Below are positions 22,954 through 34,262 of a DNA stretch of 64,000 bases, piece after piece. The translations under genes were made by a program, and so were the position numbers. Source of the stretch: Papaver somniferum. Taxonomy: Eukaryota > Streptophyta > Magnoliopsida > Ranunculales > Papaveraceae. Location of the stretch: positions 142,001,112 to 142,065,111 of the forward strand of contig NC_039359.1 in NCBI RefSeq assembly GCF_003573695.1. The letters are read 5' to 3'. Position 1 is the stretch's first letter. Each line of letters begins with the position of its first letter. The notes beneath the pieces are model-generated. The model saw only the letters and a list, made by a program, of their open reading frames with translations, was not told the origin of the DNA and made no database searches.

Positions 22954-25900
22954 TGACCGGTTGTCAGCCGTGCAAATGTAATTCACTTCCTCACTCAACT
23001 AGAAATAAATATAGTATGCGATAAGAAAGAGTTCGTTCCCACAGAGAGGCTTTTGTTGTTATCAATTTTCAGTTTCTTTGTAACCAAGGGGGGGTTGTTT
23101 TATCTAAATAAACAAAGCAATGAAAGTAAATTAAAAGCAATAAAATAATTGAATAATCAATAAGGAGAAGATATTGGTCACGTGATAGTATCATTCACAA
23201 ACATGTATTTTCATCAATGATTAGAATTGAAATTTAATCTCTCATCTATTAGAAGTCCTAGGATATCTTGATCGCAAGAGTATCCCGTTTATTTCCCGAT
23301 TTTATCACAAATAACATTAAAAGATGCTAATGTGAAATCTACCTAGAAAGCAACCTAAAGTGTAAAAGCACAATTAAGTTTAACTCCCTAAAAGCAATAA
23401 GTTCTATGAAATAAGACTAATCAATGCAAACAAAATGTGTAAAAGCACTAATTCGTTTTAACAAAGGTTATGATTCATATGTGACTAGTAGGATGTATCA
23501 CTACAAGCACTACCCACAATTATGCTACTTAAAATCAGGGAAAAACAACTTTTTCGTATTGAAAACCCTAATATAGCAATAGAGATGAAGACTTAATTGA
23601 TTCCGGACTCAAACAAACTAGCATTCAAATCATATGACAATATTAATAATGAAACATAAACAATAAAGTATTGAGACAAAACTAATTCATTGAATCAAAT
23701 AACATGTTGGAAATCAACTTTTATCCCATAACCAATAAGTGAGTTTAGTTACTCATAATAATGGAGTTCATCATAATCATAATCAATAAAATAAATAAAG
23801 AAGATGAAAGCAAAGCAAACCCTAGAAGTAGTTTCCTCCAAAGATCCAAGAAGAATACGTGATTTTAAAAGTTGTAGAAAACTTTTCTTTTTGTAGCTTT
23901 TTTCCCTTCCAAAATTAGGTCAAGTCTTTAAAAGCCCAAAATCCAATAGCAAGATGTCCACCAAGCCCATATGTGAGAAAAACCCATGTAGAAAATATGT
24001 CCAAAATCGTCGCCGGAAATTGGCCGGAAATGTAGCCGGAAAACAGCACAGGTGACCGGCAAAGTCCGCCCGGTCAACGAGTCAACTCGGTTAGACTCAG
24101 TGAGACACACTGAGTCAGACAGTTGGTACCAGTCAAACGAGTCAGGTCTGAGTCAGAGTCTAACTCAGCAGCTGACTAGACCTGGCCAAACTGTTGCACA
24201 GCCTGAGCTTGTCGTTGCACAATGATTGTGCTTCACTGCAACTCAGCCAGCCAGAACTGCACCTTCACTTTCTTCTATTCATTGCATCAGCTAAATGGTG
24301 CCTATAACTTCTTTGTCCTGCATCTGTAGTTGCACCACTGCAAACCAATTGCATCCCCATTCTTTGCATTTTATATTCGCTAACACTTTCAGCTAAGACC
24401 CATTCTACCACCAAACTGCAGCTCACCATCATAATCATTTCATTGTTGGCTGTAAACATAGCCAACTACAATTCTGTAGCTTCACAACTCCAAAACAAAC
24501 AACACAATAATACTCATTGCTATTTCAGTTCAGCTGCAATCATCATTTCCATCTGCAGCTCACTTTCCATTGCGCTTCTCGACCATCTCAACTCAGTTAA
24601 CCATCAATTGCAACAAGTCTTCGTATTCTTCTCTCATCCAACATCAAACCATCCAACCACACAACACCATTCATCTGAAATCTGAACTTTTAAGCACATA
24701 ATGTAATGCTTAGTTAACAGCTCCAGCAACTCTTTACTGCAGTACTCAAATGCCTACAATGCTTCTTTTCAGCTCAGTTTCATTTCAGTTAGGCCATGTG
24801 CAATCACCCACCATTTCAGTTCAACAGGAACTCCATTGTAGAAATCCATTGCAATCCAACCACACAAGGCTAGGATATGACAACATAATAACATCAGCAG
24901 CATCAACCAAGACACCAGAACACCCCACTTCATCTCAGACCAAATTCCAACACAAAGACTTTGTAATTTGCACAACCAGCTTCTTGAGTATCAGCTGCAC
25001 TCTTCTTGTATAACAGCACAACCACCAGTCTGTACACAGATATTCCCATGCTCATTCCTTCTCGCCACTCTACAGTATCAAGCCGCAATCACCACTAAAC
25101 TTCAGACACAGCTTCATATCAACTCCCTGTAGCGCATTCTGCTCTTGCATTAGCTTTCTTTGCATCAACAACCATCACCACAGCACCTTCCATTCTCAGC
25201 TGCAGCTCATTTCTCGAATTCGGGTTACCCGCAGCATCGCATCAGAATCCCTACGACTGCAGCTTCGTTTCTGCAATTTGAACGGCAGCAACAATTCTTC
25301 ATTGACAACGTCTAAATACCCATCAGAACCATTTCCTGAGTCTTGCACAGCAGCAACAACTACGACTTTTTCTTCACCTGAGTTCAAACACCAACTCAAT
25401 CTCCTATAATTCCACCAGAAACCCATCTCAGTTCATGCCTCCCAACTCAGCACTTGACTGCAATTCTTCTCTGCAATCCTGATTCAAACACAATGCATTC
25501 AACCCTGTCAATTCCACCATCTGTAGCTCCTTGCATTACTAGCACCTCCTAGTTGAGATCAAACCAAACCCATACACCAGACTCATAGCTCAGTTCCTTG
25601 ACCAACACCCATCTCAAACCCATGAATCAATATCCTGCAACCTGAGCTACATCCAACATTCAGCTGCGAAATCTTCAGTGGCATCCATTCTGTAGCTCCT
25701 CCCTGCTTGTAATGTGCAATCACATTCAATCAATCCTAAGCATACATCTAGTTTCATTCTGTAGCTGCACATTTCCTTCCTGCAGCAGCAACATCTCAAT
25801 CACCAGCAAAGAATCTATCTCAGTCTTGTTCACCACTTCCATTTCAAGCCAAACCCAAATTCCAGCTTCAAACCCTCAATTCACTGAAGCTTCCTCAATC

Positions 25901-26718
25901 CTAGCTTTTATTTCAGAGGGATCTTCTCTTCTTCATCCATTTCATCTCAAAATCATACAGAATCCATAGTTCCTAGATCAGAAGCAAACCCTTAATTCAT
26001 ACCACCAACTTCAATTTCATCCTCAATTCAGAATCCATCTAAAACCCATTTTTGAACTCACACAATCGAACCCAACTCTCTTTTCTTCACTGATTCAAAC
26101 ACAACCCCTCTTCTCAGGTCCAATTCTTCGATCTCCATTTGCAATTCAATCAAACACTCATCAAATATGAGTTTCCCTATTAAGCAGCAGCAGAAATCAA
26201 TGGCATCAGCATCGTTTTTTTCTCTTTGTTCGATCCATACTTCAATCACTGTCTCAATTTCATCTCCTTTTACCGAGTTTCACTGCCGCCATGGCTTTTC
26301 TCAATTTCGGGGGAATAATGGGAAGAGAAGAAAACTTCTCTTGAATTTAGGGCTTGTAATGATATAAAGTGATATTGGCACCCTGCATTCCTGGACAAGG
26401 GCTAACCGCTTCGAACATGGATTTTAGGTTACAGAAACCGACAGCTTAATTCTCAATTCAACCGTCAGTTCTAAGAGACTGACAATATAATTTTCTGCAT
26501 AACTCCTTTTGCATGACCTAGTCTGCTCCAAATATCGCCAGTGAATTGACCTCTTTGCGCTTTTCGCTCCAAATGGACGTTTCTCCTTCTTTTGCTCCAA
26601 ATGACTCCATTGCACCTAATAAACTCAAACTCAAACATAAGATACATAATTTTCAAGAAAAATAGTAAAGAAAGCATAAACTATAGATATAAAATTAGGT
26701 GTTTTACAACACCTATCA
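22954..26718 (-). repeat. 3' LTR of the Athila element
   Basis: 3765 bp, nearly identical to 34263-38031 over most of its length. The clearest difference is around 24060-24170 (right copy 35365-35480), where GAGTCA-type short repeats differ in number and order. No genuine coding sequence. Confidence 0.95.
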
Positions 26719-26735
26719 AATTCCCCCACACTTAG
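26719..26735 (-). other. Polypurine tract of the Athila element
   Basis: On the minus strand CTAAGTGTGGGGGAATT directly precedes the 3' LTR start TGATAGGTG. This purine-rich run primes plus-strand DNA synthesis. Confidence 0.85.
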
Positions 26736-28792
26736 ACTTTGCTAGTCCTCGAGCAAATCAAACAAAACTTATTCTAAAAGATACATACAACTCTCATGAG
26801 GGTTTACTAGAGATATACCCACAAAACCTGTTTTTCCAACTTACTAGTTCTCCATAAAGATAGCATCCAACTCGCTAAGAAGACATAGAGATTCTGCATA
26901 CTAGTCATAAGAAGTTAGACACATAAATGAACACGATCTCATCCTTAAAAGTCGAGAGAGAAATAACCATCCCTTCTCGAAATAAATTCGGGTTCGGAGT
27001 GATCAAAAGTCTTGACTCTGCCTCACAAGAAAGGGTTTTATGAAGTTGCTCTCAATAATAAATAGCTCTTTATGGGTCACACATGTGTCGAGGTAGGAAT
27101 GAAGAGAGAATCCTGCGACACGTTGAATGGTAGGAAAGTAAAAACCCTCCGAATTGTTTTGAAAACCCACATCTTTTATTCATTTTTGAAAACCCTTTTT
27201 TCTGACGATCTCTAAGAAAGGAAATCAACCACTTAACGAAGGTGGGAATATGCTTACTTACCTCGTTATCCGTTCAGCTAGCACCACTCTCACATCATCC
27301 ATAGAAACGTCTTCGGTCTTCAATCGGTGTCTTCATCTTCATCTTCGGTCTACAACTCTTGATGATGAAATCTTGAACTTCATAGAATCTTGACAATGTG
27401 ATTCTTTCCTCTAATTCCTTGTTGCTTGAAACTTCATTACGGATATTTCTTCTTCCATTGGCTTTACTGAATAAATACAAAACCAAAAACGAACTAAACA
27501 AACAAAAATATGATGCAATGAATATTTTTTTTCTTTTTTTTTTCTTTTTTTTCTTTTTTTTTTGTTTTTTTTATAATAATAAAATAAATACAAAAAAAAA
27601 TAAACAAAATATGAAAACTAATGATGAACCTAATAAAATTTTCTCTTGTCTTTTTTTTTTTTTTATGGAAAGGGACCTAGCATAATAATGACCATGTCCC
27701 AAGTTTTTTTTTTTTTTTTTTTTTGACAAGAGAAAATGATACAAATACAAAATAAAGATAAAAATAAAAATGTAAGTACAAAGGCCATGGTGTAAGTACT
27801 TTACCGCTCGATTCTCCACAACTCGTATGTCTGGATATCATAAACTTCTTGAATTCTCATCTTGATAATATTCACTCTTGCACAATAGTCTTCAACTTGT
27901 AATCGGAAATATGCTCTTTGTATTGTTGCTTTACTCAAATCTGAAATCTGCTCATTTGTACATAGTTGGTTGCAAACCTTGAACGTTTTCAACTTTCCTT
28001 CGAATTTCTGATGCTCCTCTTGTTGATGATGATGGTGTTTCTATGGACCCGTTGGTGTAGAGAGAGATAAAGTGGATGGTGCTAACTGGGAACAAGAATA
28101 CAAGTGTAGGTGAGTTAGCAATCGATGTCACCATTCATGATTGATAAAAGTAGCACTCAAGAGATCAAAATAGTGCTGAAAATTGGTGTGAAGTTGGGTA
28201 GCTCACCATTCTACCCGGAATTTACGTACGGTGACACACACTCTAAAAGCACATATTTAAACAGGTACAAAAATTGAAGGTCGGTGCCTCACATGATGTA
28301 ACAATAGGCACCTCATTTTCCACTGGGATGGTTAAATCCAACTTTAACTCTTATACAAGTAAGAAACCCGATCATGTTCTCTGTCATCTCTAAGTTCAGT
28401 CACTATTATGAGATTCTCGATGTAATCTTAACGACATGTATACTATGTGACTCTAAACTAACTACAAGTTGGAGTTTCTTATTCACTAATTTACAAAAAA
28501 GTTGAAAATTTATGAAAAATTTACAATGCAAATGCAACCACTCCCCAACACTTAAACTTTACATTGTCCTCAATGTAAATTGAATCGTCCAAAGAAAGTC
28601 AAGGTGGGAAATCCTATATGATAATGACAAGAAATCAGACAAATAAAATAAAAATAAAAAACAAGACAAGAAAAACTAAAAACAAAACAAGAAATAAATA
28701 CAAGACAAGAAATACTCATCCTATGGGTTGCCTCCCATTTAGCGCTTGGTTTAAAGTCGTCAGCCCGACTATCTCCTTGCTTTCTATGCCTC
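26736..28792 (-). other. Athila 3' spacer without a recognisable gene
   Basis: This stretch between integrase and polypurine tract is where some Athila elements carry an envelope-like ORF. I see none. It holds long poly-T/poly-A runs at 27526-27600, 27650-27664 and 27704-27724, which create short Lys/Phe-rich ORFs on both strands without meaning. Confidence 0.7.
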
Positions 28793-29457
28793 CTATAGAG
28801 GGAGTGCATCCACAAAATTAGCTCCTTCCACCACTTCGGAAGTGAAATTCTCATAATATGGTTTCAACCAGTGCCCATTAACTTTAAGTTCCTTGCCTGT
28901 AGCTATGCTACGAAGTTCCACTGCACCATGAGAAAACACATTAGTAACAATAAAAGGTCCAATCCAACGTGACCTTAATTTACCCGAAAATAAATGCAAG
29001 AGAGAATTAAACAAAAGAAATTTCTGCCCAATGCAAAATTGTTTCCTAGAAATCATATTATCATGAAAAGCCTTCGTTTTCTCCTTATAAATGTGTGAGC
29101 TTTCAAATGCATCATTGTGAAGCTCCTCTAGCTCTTGGAGTTGTAACTTCCTTTGCTTTCCAGCCCCATCCATCTCCATATTGCATTGCTTAATAGCCCA
29201 AAACGCCTTATGCTCAATTTCAACGGGGAAATGACAAGGTTTACCATACACAAGCCTAAAGGGAGACATCCCGATAGGTGTCTTATATGCGGTTCTATAA
29301 GCCCACAAAGCATCATTAAGTCGCATGCTCCAATCTTTCCTTGTCGGGTTCACCGTCTTCTTTAGAATGGATTTCACCTCCCGGTTAGAAACCTCGGCTT
29401 GTCCATTTGTTTAGGGATGATAAGGTGTTGCAATCTTGTGCGACACATTGTACTTCT
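28793..29457 (-). pseudogene. Athila integrase C-terminal half
   Basis: The minus strand shows the end of the catalytic core and the C-terminal domain: [60 protein letters not shown], and [20 protein letters not shown]. An in-frame TAA at 29411-29413 replaces a sense codon inside HP-stop-TNGQAE, the motif that carries the third catalytic residue (Glu). A frameshift near 29460-29480 separates this part from the core upstream. Confidence 0.9.
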
Positions 29458-30246
29458 TCAACAAGCTTTGTAAGATCCTGTTTTGAAGTGAGAACCCCCA
29501 TCGCTAATTATGGCTCTTGGAATTCCAAACCTTGCAAAGATATTAGCTTGCACAAAATCTGAAACCACTTTAGAATCATTAGTCGGGGTGGCCTTAGCTT
29601 CCACCCATTTGGAACATAATCCACAGCAAGTAAGATATAAAAATTCCCATGAGAGTTGACAAAAGGACCCATAAAAAATACCCCATACATCGAAAACTTC
29701 AATAAATTGAATAAAAGTTTGTGGCATTTGATTTCGGGCACCTAGATTGCCTGTTCTTTGGCACCTATCACAAGTTGTACAAAATATATATGCATCTCTA
29801 AACAAGGTTGGCCAATAAAAACCGCTTTCAAGTACCTTGTGAGCGGTTCTCTTACTCCCAAAATGTCCTCCACAAGCATAGGAGTGACAAAAAGACAAGA
29901 TAGAATTAAACTCGGATTCGGGAACGCACCTTCGTAATACTTGGTCACTACCTTGTTTCCATAAGTATGGATCATCCCATATGTATTGGTTCCCTAACCT
30001 CTTAAGTTTGTCCCTCTCAGCACGAGACAAGTTCTTTGGGATTTTTTTAGACACCAAGTAGTTCACAATGTCAGCATACCATGGTTCTCCAAAGGCAATT
30101 GAGAATAGTTGCTCATCCGGGAAACTTTCACGCAATGGGATAGCTTCCTTGTCCACAGCAAGACGGCTCAAATGATCCGCAACGGTGTTCTCAATTCCTT
30201 TCTTGTCTTTGATTTCAATATCGAACTCTTGCAAAGTAGAATCCAT
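29458..30246 (-). pseudogene. Athila RNase H tail and integrase N-terminal half
   Basis: The frame begins with the RNase H/integrase linker (FDIEIKDKKGIENTVADHLS), then the zinc-binding HHCC region (CHSYACGGHFGSKRTAHKV and CTTCDRCQRTGN), then the core. The core is damaged: at 29672-29678 the normal Asp-Phe-Met-Gly-Pro motif reads WGIFYGSF, consistent with a 2-nt deletion that removes the first catalytic Asp and shifts the frame. The second Asp is kept (AIISDGGSHF). The frame returns to the original at about GLCSKWVEAKA. Confidence 0.9.
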
Positions 30247-30249
30247 CGT

Positions 30250-30730
30250 ATGAGCCTCGGTTTCGCCTCTTTTTCATAAGCAAGTACCTAAGCGCTGCAT
30301 GATCAGAAAAGACAACAACTTTTGTACCAATTAGATAAGAGCGAAACTTTTCCAAAGCAAAAACAATAGCTAAAACTCTTTTTCAGTGGTTGTGTAGTTT
30401 TGTTGGGCCTCATTTAACGTTCTAGAAGCATAATAAATAGCATGAGGTATCTTCCCCACACGTTGCCCAAGCACCGCACCAACCGCAAAGTCACTTGCAT
30501 CACACATGAGCTCAAAAGGCTTGCTCCAATCCGGTGGTTTAATGATAGGGGCTGAAATCAAAAGTTCTTTCAAACGATTGAATGCCGCCATACACTTTTC
30601 ATCAAAGTTAAAAACCACTTTTTGCAATAAGTTGCAAAGTGGTGATGCTATCTTGGAAAATCCTTGATAAATCTACGATAAAAACCTGCATGACCAAGAA
30701 AAGAGCGTATCTCCCTCACCGTAGTGGGAG
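30250..30730 (-). pseudogene. Athila RNase H
   Basis: The piece 30370-30627 reads FNRLKELLISAPIIKPPDWS, FELMCDASDFAVGAVLGQRV (catalytic Asp region) and HAIYYASRTLNEAQQNYTTT. Frameshifts near 30370 and between 30627 and 30734 separate it from the flanking RNase H tail and reverse transcriptase. The segment about 30250-30300 on the minus strand continues with YLLMKKEAKPRLIRWILL. Confidence 0.85.
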
Positions 30731-30733
30731 GGG

Positions 30734-31488
30734 TTAGGCACGAATAAGGTCTATTTTAGATTTATCGACTTCCAAGCCTTTAGAAGATATTATATGGCCT
30801 AAAACTATGCCATGAGTTACCATGAAATGGCACTTCTCCCAATTTAGCACAAGATTTGTTTCAACACATCGTTCAAGGATTAATGACAAGTTGTGCAAGC
30901 AAAGGTCAAATGAATCACCAAAGACACTAAAGTCATCCATAAACACTTCGATTATGTTTTCAACATATTCTGAGAAGATACTTACCATACACCTTTGAAA
31001 GGTAGCTGGAGCATTGCACAAGCCAAAAGGCATCCTTCTATAAGCAAAAGTACCGAAAGGACAAGTGAAAGTGGTTTTCTCTTGATCCTCCGGCGCTATC
31101 ATAATCTGATTGTAACCTGAATAACCATCAAGGAAGCAATAATAAGAATGTCCAGCTAAACGTTCAAGCATTTGATCAATAAAAGGCAATGGAAAATGAT
31201 CCTTCCTAGTGGTGGCATTCAATTTCCTGTAATCAATACAAACCCTCCAACCGGTTTGCACACGAGTTGGGACAAGTTCGTTCTTATCATTCTCCACCAC
31301 CGTCCTGATTTCTTTGGTACTACTTGTACCGGGCTCACCCACTTGCTATCGGATATGGGGTAGATAACACCCACGTCCAAAAGCTTTAGTATCTCCTTTT
31401 TCACAACTTCCATCATGGGAGGGTTCAAACGACGTTGCGCATCCCTTGTAGGCTTTGCATCGTCCTCCAAACGATTTTGTGCATACAA
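30734..31488 (-). pseudogene. Athila reverse transcriptase
   Basis: Two overlapping frames together give the domain. The 31219-31488 piece has MMEVVKKEILKLLDVGVIYP and SKWVSPVQVVPKKSG; the 30734-31342 piece has TGWRVCIDYRKLNATTRKDH, FLDGYSGYNQI, MPFGLCNAPATFQRCMVSIF and the catalytic FMDDFSVFG. A frameshift lies near 31280-31340. The catalytic Asp pair is intact, but the enzyme cannot be read through. Confidence 0.92.
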
Positions 31489-33944
31489 ACGGCAGGGCTT
31501 ATACCCTTGATATCAGCAATTGTCCATCCTATGGCCGTCTTGTACTTCCTTAGCACCCTTAGAAGTTTTTGCTCCTGTAATTCACTAAGCTTGTTAGAAA
31601 CAATCACAGGTAAATCTTCCTTGTCACCCAAGTATAAGTACTTTAGGTGATCGGGAAGAGGTTTCAATTCTAACTTTGGAGATTTAACAATGGAAGGTAC
31701 AAGCTTTTCATCACTGCATGGTAAAGAAATAAAAGAGATATTATGAGTTTTCGGGCATCCTTGTAGTGAATTGAGATCACCAAGGGTTTCCTTGACTTCA
31801 TTACCACACTCTACACCATTATCCATGGATGTAGTCAAAACGGTTTCCAAAGCATCATCACCATTCAATTCAAACACTTGTTGTGCCAATGTATCCATAA
31901 CATCAATGGAGAAACAAGAGTGGACATCACTAGGATATCTCATCGTCTCGAAAATGTTGAAACGTATTGTTTCTCCATCAAACTCCATAGTTAGCGTTCC
32001 TTTATCCACATCAATAATGGTTTTCGCCGTTTTCATGAAGGGACGCCCAAGTAGCAATGGAAGAGACGAGTCCGGTGAGCCTTCATTCATCTCTAACACA
32101 CAAAAGTCAGCTGGAAATACTAATTGATTAACCTGCACAAGAACATCCTCAACAATACCCATTGGGTAGACATTAGAACGATCGACTAATTTCAATAAAA
32201 TTCCAGCCTTTTTAAGAGGACCTAACTCAAGTGAATTGTACATAGATGCAGGCATAACATTAACGGATGCACCTAAATCCAACATAGCTTTGTTAAATGT
32301 GGTGTTAACAATTGTGAATGGAATGTCAAAGCTACCGGTATCCTTACATTTCAGTGGGAGTTTGTGTTGTAAGATTGTCGAAGCATTCTCCCCCACACTT
32401 AGCACTTCATTATCTTTGAGCCTTCGCTTATTGGTACACAAGTCCTCCAACACTTTCGCATACTTGGGAACTTGCTTGATCGCATCAATGAGTGGTATGT
32501 TCACATGAATCTTCTTTAAAACGTCTAAAATCTCATTTTGTAGTTCCGCCTTCTTGGAACTTGCAAATCTGCGAGGGAAAGGTAAAGGAGGAACATAAGT
32601 AGAAACCGGAGTTTTAGAGTTAGGAATAGGTACCTCGGGTGTTTGGGGAATTTCATCCCTCTTTTCCTCCAAAACCGGCTCCTTTGGTGTTTCCACCTTG
32701 CCCGAATCAGTAACTTCGGGTTGCACAAGTTGTGTAACACTTCTCAACGTAATAGCATTGACACCCTCTTTTGGGTTAATAGGTTGAGAAGGGAGTTTCC
32801 CACTATTTTGTGCCTTCAATTTGTTTATATCAACCTCCACGGAGCCCATTTGAGTCTGCAACTCCTTGATAGCACTCTTAGTTTCTTGTTGACTTTCCTT
32901 AAACATGGTAGAAATGCCTTGCATAAAAGTTTGAAGCTTTGCATCGATATCGGAACCTTGATTTTGCATCGATTGTTGTGGTTGTTGAAATTGTTGATGT
33001 TGCGGATGGAATTGTTGTTGTTGTGGTTGAAATCCACCCGAACGGTTGAATGTAGGTTGTTGAACCGCGCCTTGCTTGTTTGCATAGCTAAAGTTGGGGT
33101 GATCTCTCCATCCCGTATTGTAAGTATTGGAGTAGGGATCATACCGTCTTTGTTGATTTGGAAAGACTGCACTAGCTTCCTCCAACTCTTCACCATATGA
33201 AGGTAAAATAACCGCAGCCATCTTTTGCATCATTTGTTCCATGTTATCCATCCTTTGATCACGGTGTGATGATGAATTTGTAATTTCATGCACTCGCCTA
33301 ACCATTGGTTCACCTCTTGTGTAGAATTGTTGCGAGTTTGCAGCCATGATTTCAATCAACTCGGTAGCTTGGGCCACCGTCTTGTTCACTAAAGCTCCAC
33401 CACCCGCTGCATCAAGAAGATATCTATCACTTGATTGGAGACCTTCGTAGAAGTATTGTATTATCATTAAGTCACTAAATTGGTGGTGTGTACAACTTGC
33501 CACCAATCTATTGTATCGCTCCCAACATTCATACAAAGATTCTCCTACGTGTTGCTTTATCCCACAAATGTCTTTGCGAATTTGAGTAGCCTTTGACGCA
33601 GGAAAATACCTCTCTAGAAAGAGTTTCTTCAACCCGTTCCATGTAGTGACACTTCCGGATGGTAAATAATACAACCATTCCTTAGCATTGTCCGCCAAAG
33701 AGAATGGAAAATCTTTCAACATTGCTCCATCCGCATTAGTCTCCGGTGGAAGCATAGCCATGATAACGTTGTGGGAATCCATGAGATGCTTGTTTGGATC
33801 TTCATTCGCCACGCCATGAAACTTCGGTAACTCTCTAATCAACCCCGGCTTGATCTCGAAGGTTGAGTTTGTCTCAATACACCACCGTTGTGCATCAAGC
33901 CTGTGAGAAGCCAAGTCCTTGAGTGTACGATTTGCATCACCCAT
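31425..33944 (-). CDS. Athila gag-protease polyprotein, long open frame
   Basis: This 839-codon frame is the longest ORF in the window. Residues of about 45-180 form a retrotransposon gag domain (ELPKFHGVANEDPNKHLMDS, WNGLKKLFLERYFPASKA, GESLYECWERYNRLVASC). A Gln-rich linker lies near residues 290-345. The aspartic protease follows, with the catalytic triplet as DLGAS rather than DSGA or DTGA, a variant I associate with Athila, and LLLGRPFMKTAKTIIDVD downstream. The frame ends in the reverse-transcriptase approach (YKTAIGWTIADIKGISPAVC) after a shift. The frame also continues upstream of the ATG for about 57 codons, with a TAA at 33996-33998, so the original gag start was probably near 34100. 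Confidence 0.88.
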   Translation of the reverse strand: MGDANRTLKDLASHRLDAQRWCIETNSTFEIKPGLIRELPKFHGVANEDPNKHLMDSHNVIMAMLPPETNADGAMLKDFPFSLADNAKEWLYYLPSGSVTTWNGLKKLFLERYFPASKATQIRKDICGIKQHVGESLYECWERYNRLVASCTHHQFSDLMIIQYFYEGLQSSDRYLLDAAGGGALVNKTVAQATELIEIMAANSQQFYTRGEPMVRRVHEITNSSSHRDQRMDNMEQMMQKMAAVILPSYGEELEEASAVFPNQQRRYDPYSNTYNTGWRDHPNFSYANKQGAVQQPTFNRSGGFQPQQQQFHPQHQQFQQPQQSMQNQGSDIDAKLQTFMQGISTMFKESQQETKSAIKELQTQMGSVEVDINKLKAQNSGKLPSQPINPKEGVNAITLRSVTQLVQPEVTDSGKVETPKEPVLEEKRDEIPQTPEVPIPNSKTPVSTYVPPLPFPRRFASSKKAELQNEILDVLKKIHVNIPLIDAIKQVPKYAKVLEDLCTNKRRLKDNEVLSVGENASTILQHKLPLKCKDTGSFDIPFTIVNTTFNKAMLDLGASVNVMPASMYNSLELGPLKKAGILLKLVDRSNVYPMGIVEDVLVQVNQLVFPADFCVLEMNEGSPDSSLPLLLGRPFMKTAKTIIDVDKGTLTMEFDGETIRFNIFETMRYPSDVHSCFSIDVMDTLAQQVFELNGDDALETVLTTSMDNGVECGNEVKETLGDLNSLQGCPKTHNISFISLPCSDEKLVPSIVKSPKLELKPLPDHLKYLYLGDKEDLPVIVSNKLSELQEQKLLRVLRKYKTAIGWTIADIKGISPAVCMHKIVWRTMQSLQGMRNVV

Positions 33945-34239
33945 TGCTTCTTCTTCAACTAGTGGTTCTTCTACAAATGGAACCTCTTGTTCTTCTTATA
34001 GTTGTAATGCTTCTTCCACTTCTAACTCTTGTTCTTCCGTCGTGTCTTGACTTGGTTGGAGTATTGTTCCTCTTCGAGTAGCTATCCCGTACCTTGGATA
34101 GTTCCAATCTTTAGAAGCCAGGGATTAGGTACCTGAAAAACAATTCTCGCAAACAAGTGAGAAACAAGACAAACAAAAAGCAAATATGAAAGCAGAAATA
34201 ATGATAAGAAACTAAAAACTTAATAACAAGCCGTATGCC
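33945..34239 (-). other. Athila leader with a broken gag N-terminal extension
   Basis: On the minus strand, in frame with the gag ATG at 33944, the segment reads WNYPRYGIATRRGTILQPSQ and an acidic EELEVEEAL-like run up to a TAA at 33996-33998. No ATG precedes it. The rest, to the primer binding site, is untranslated leader. Confidence 0.6.
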
Positions 34240-34258
34240 TCCCCGGAAGCGGCGCCAA
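34240..34258 (-). other. Primer binding site of the Athila element
   Basis: On the minus strand TGGCGCCGCTTCCGGGGAG starts 5 nt inside the 5' LTR edge at 34263. TGGCGCCG…GGGGA is a standard primer binding site in plant Ty3/gypsy elements. Confidence 0.85.
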
Positions 34259-34262
34259 AATT

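Noticed and set aside
24265..25426. Several 60-90-codon ORFs in both Athila LTRs
   Set aside because: They repeat in both LTRs because the LTRs are copies; no domain or initiation context supports them.
27398..27819. Lys- and Phe-rich small ORFs
   Set aside because: They arise from poly-T and poly-A runs in the Athila 3' spacer.
31771..33200. Plus-strand ORFs of 90-185 codons
   Set aside because: They are antisense shadows of the Athila gag-protease frame.
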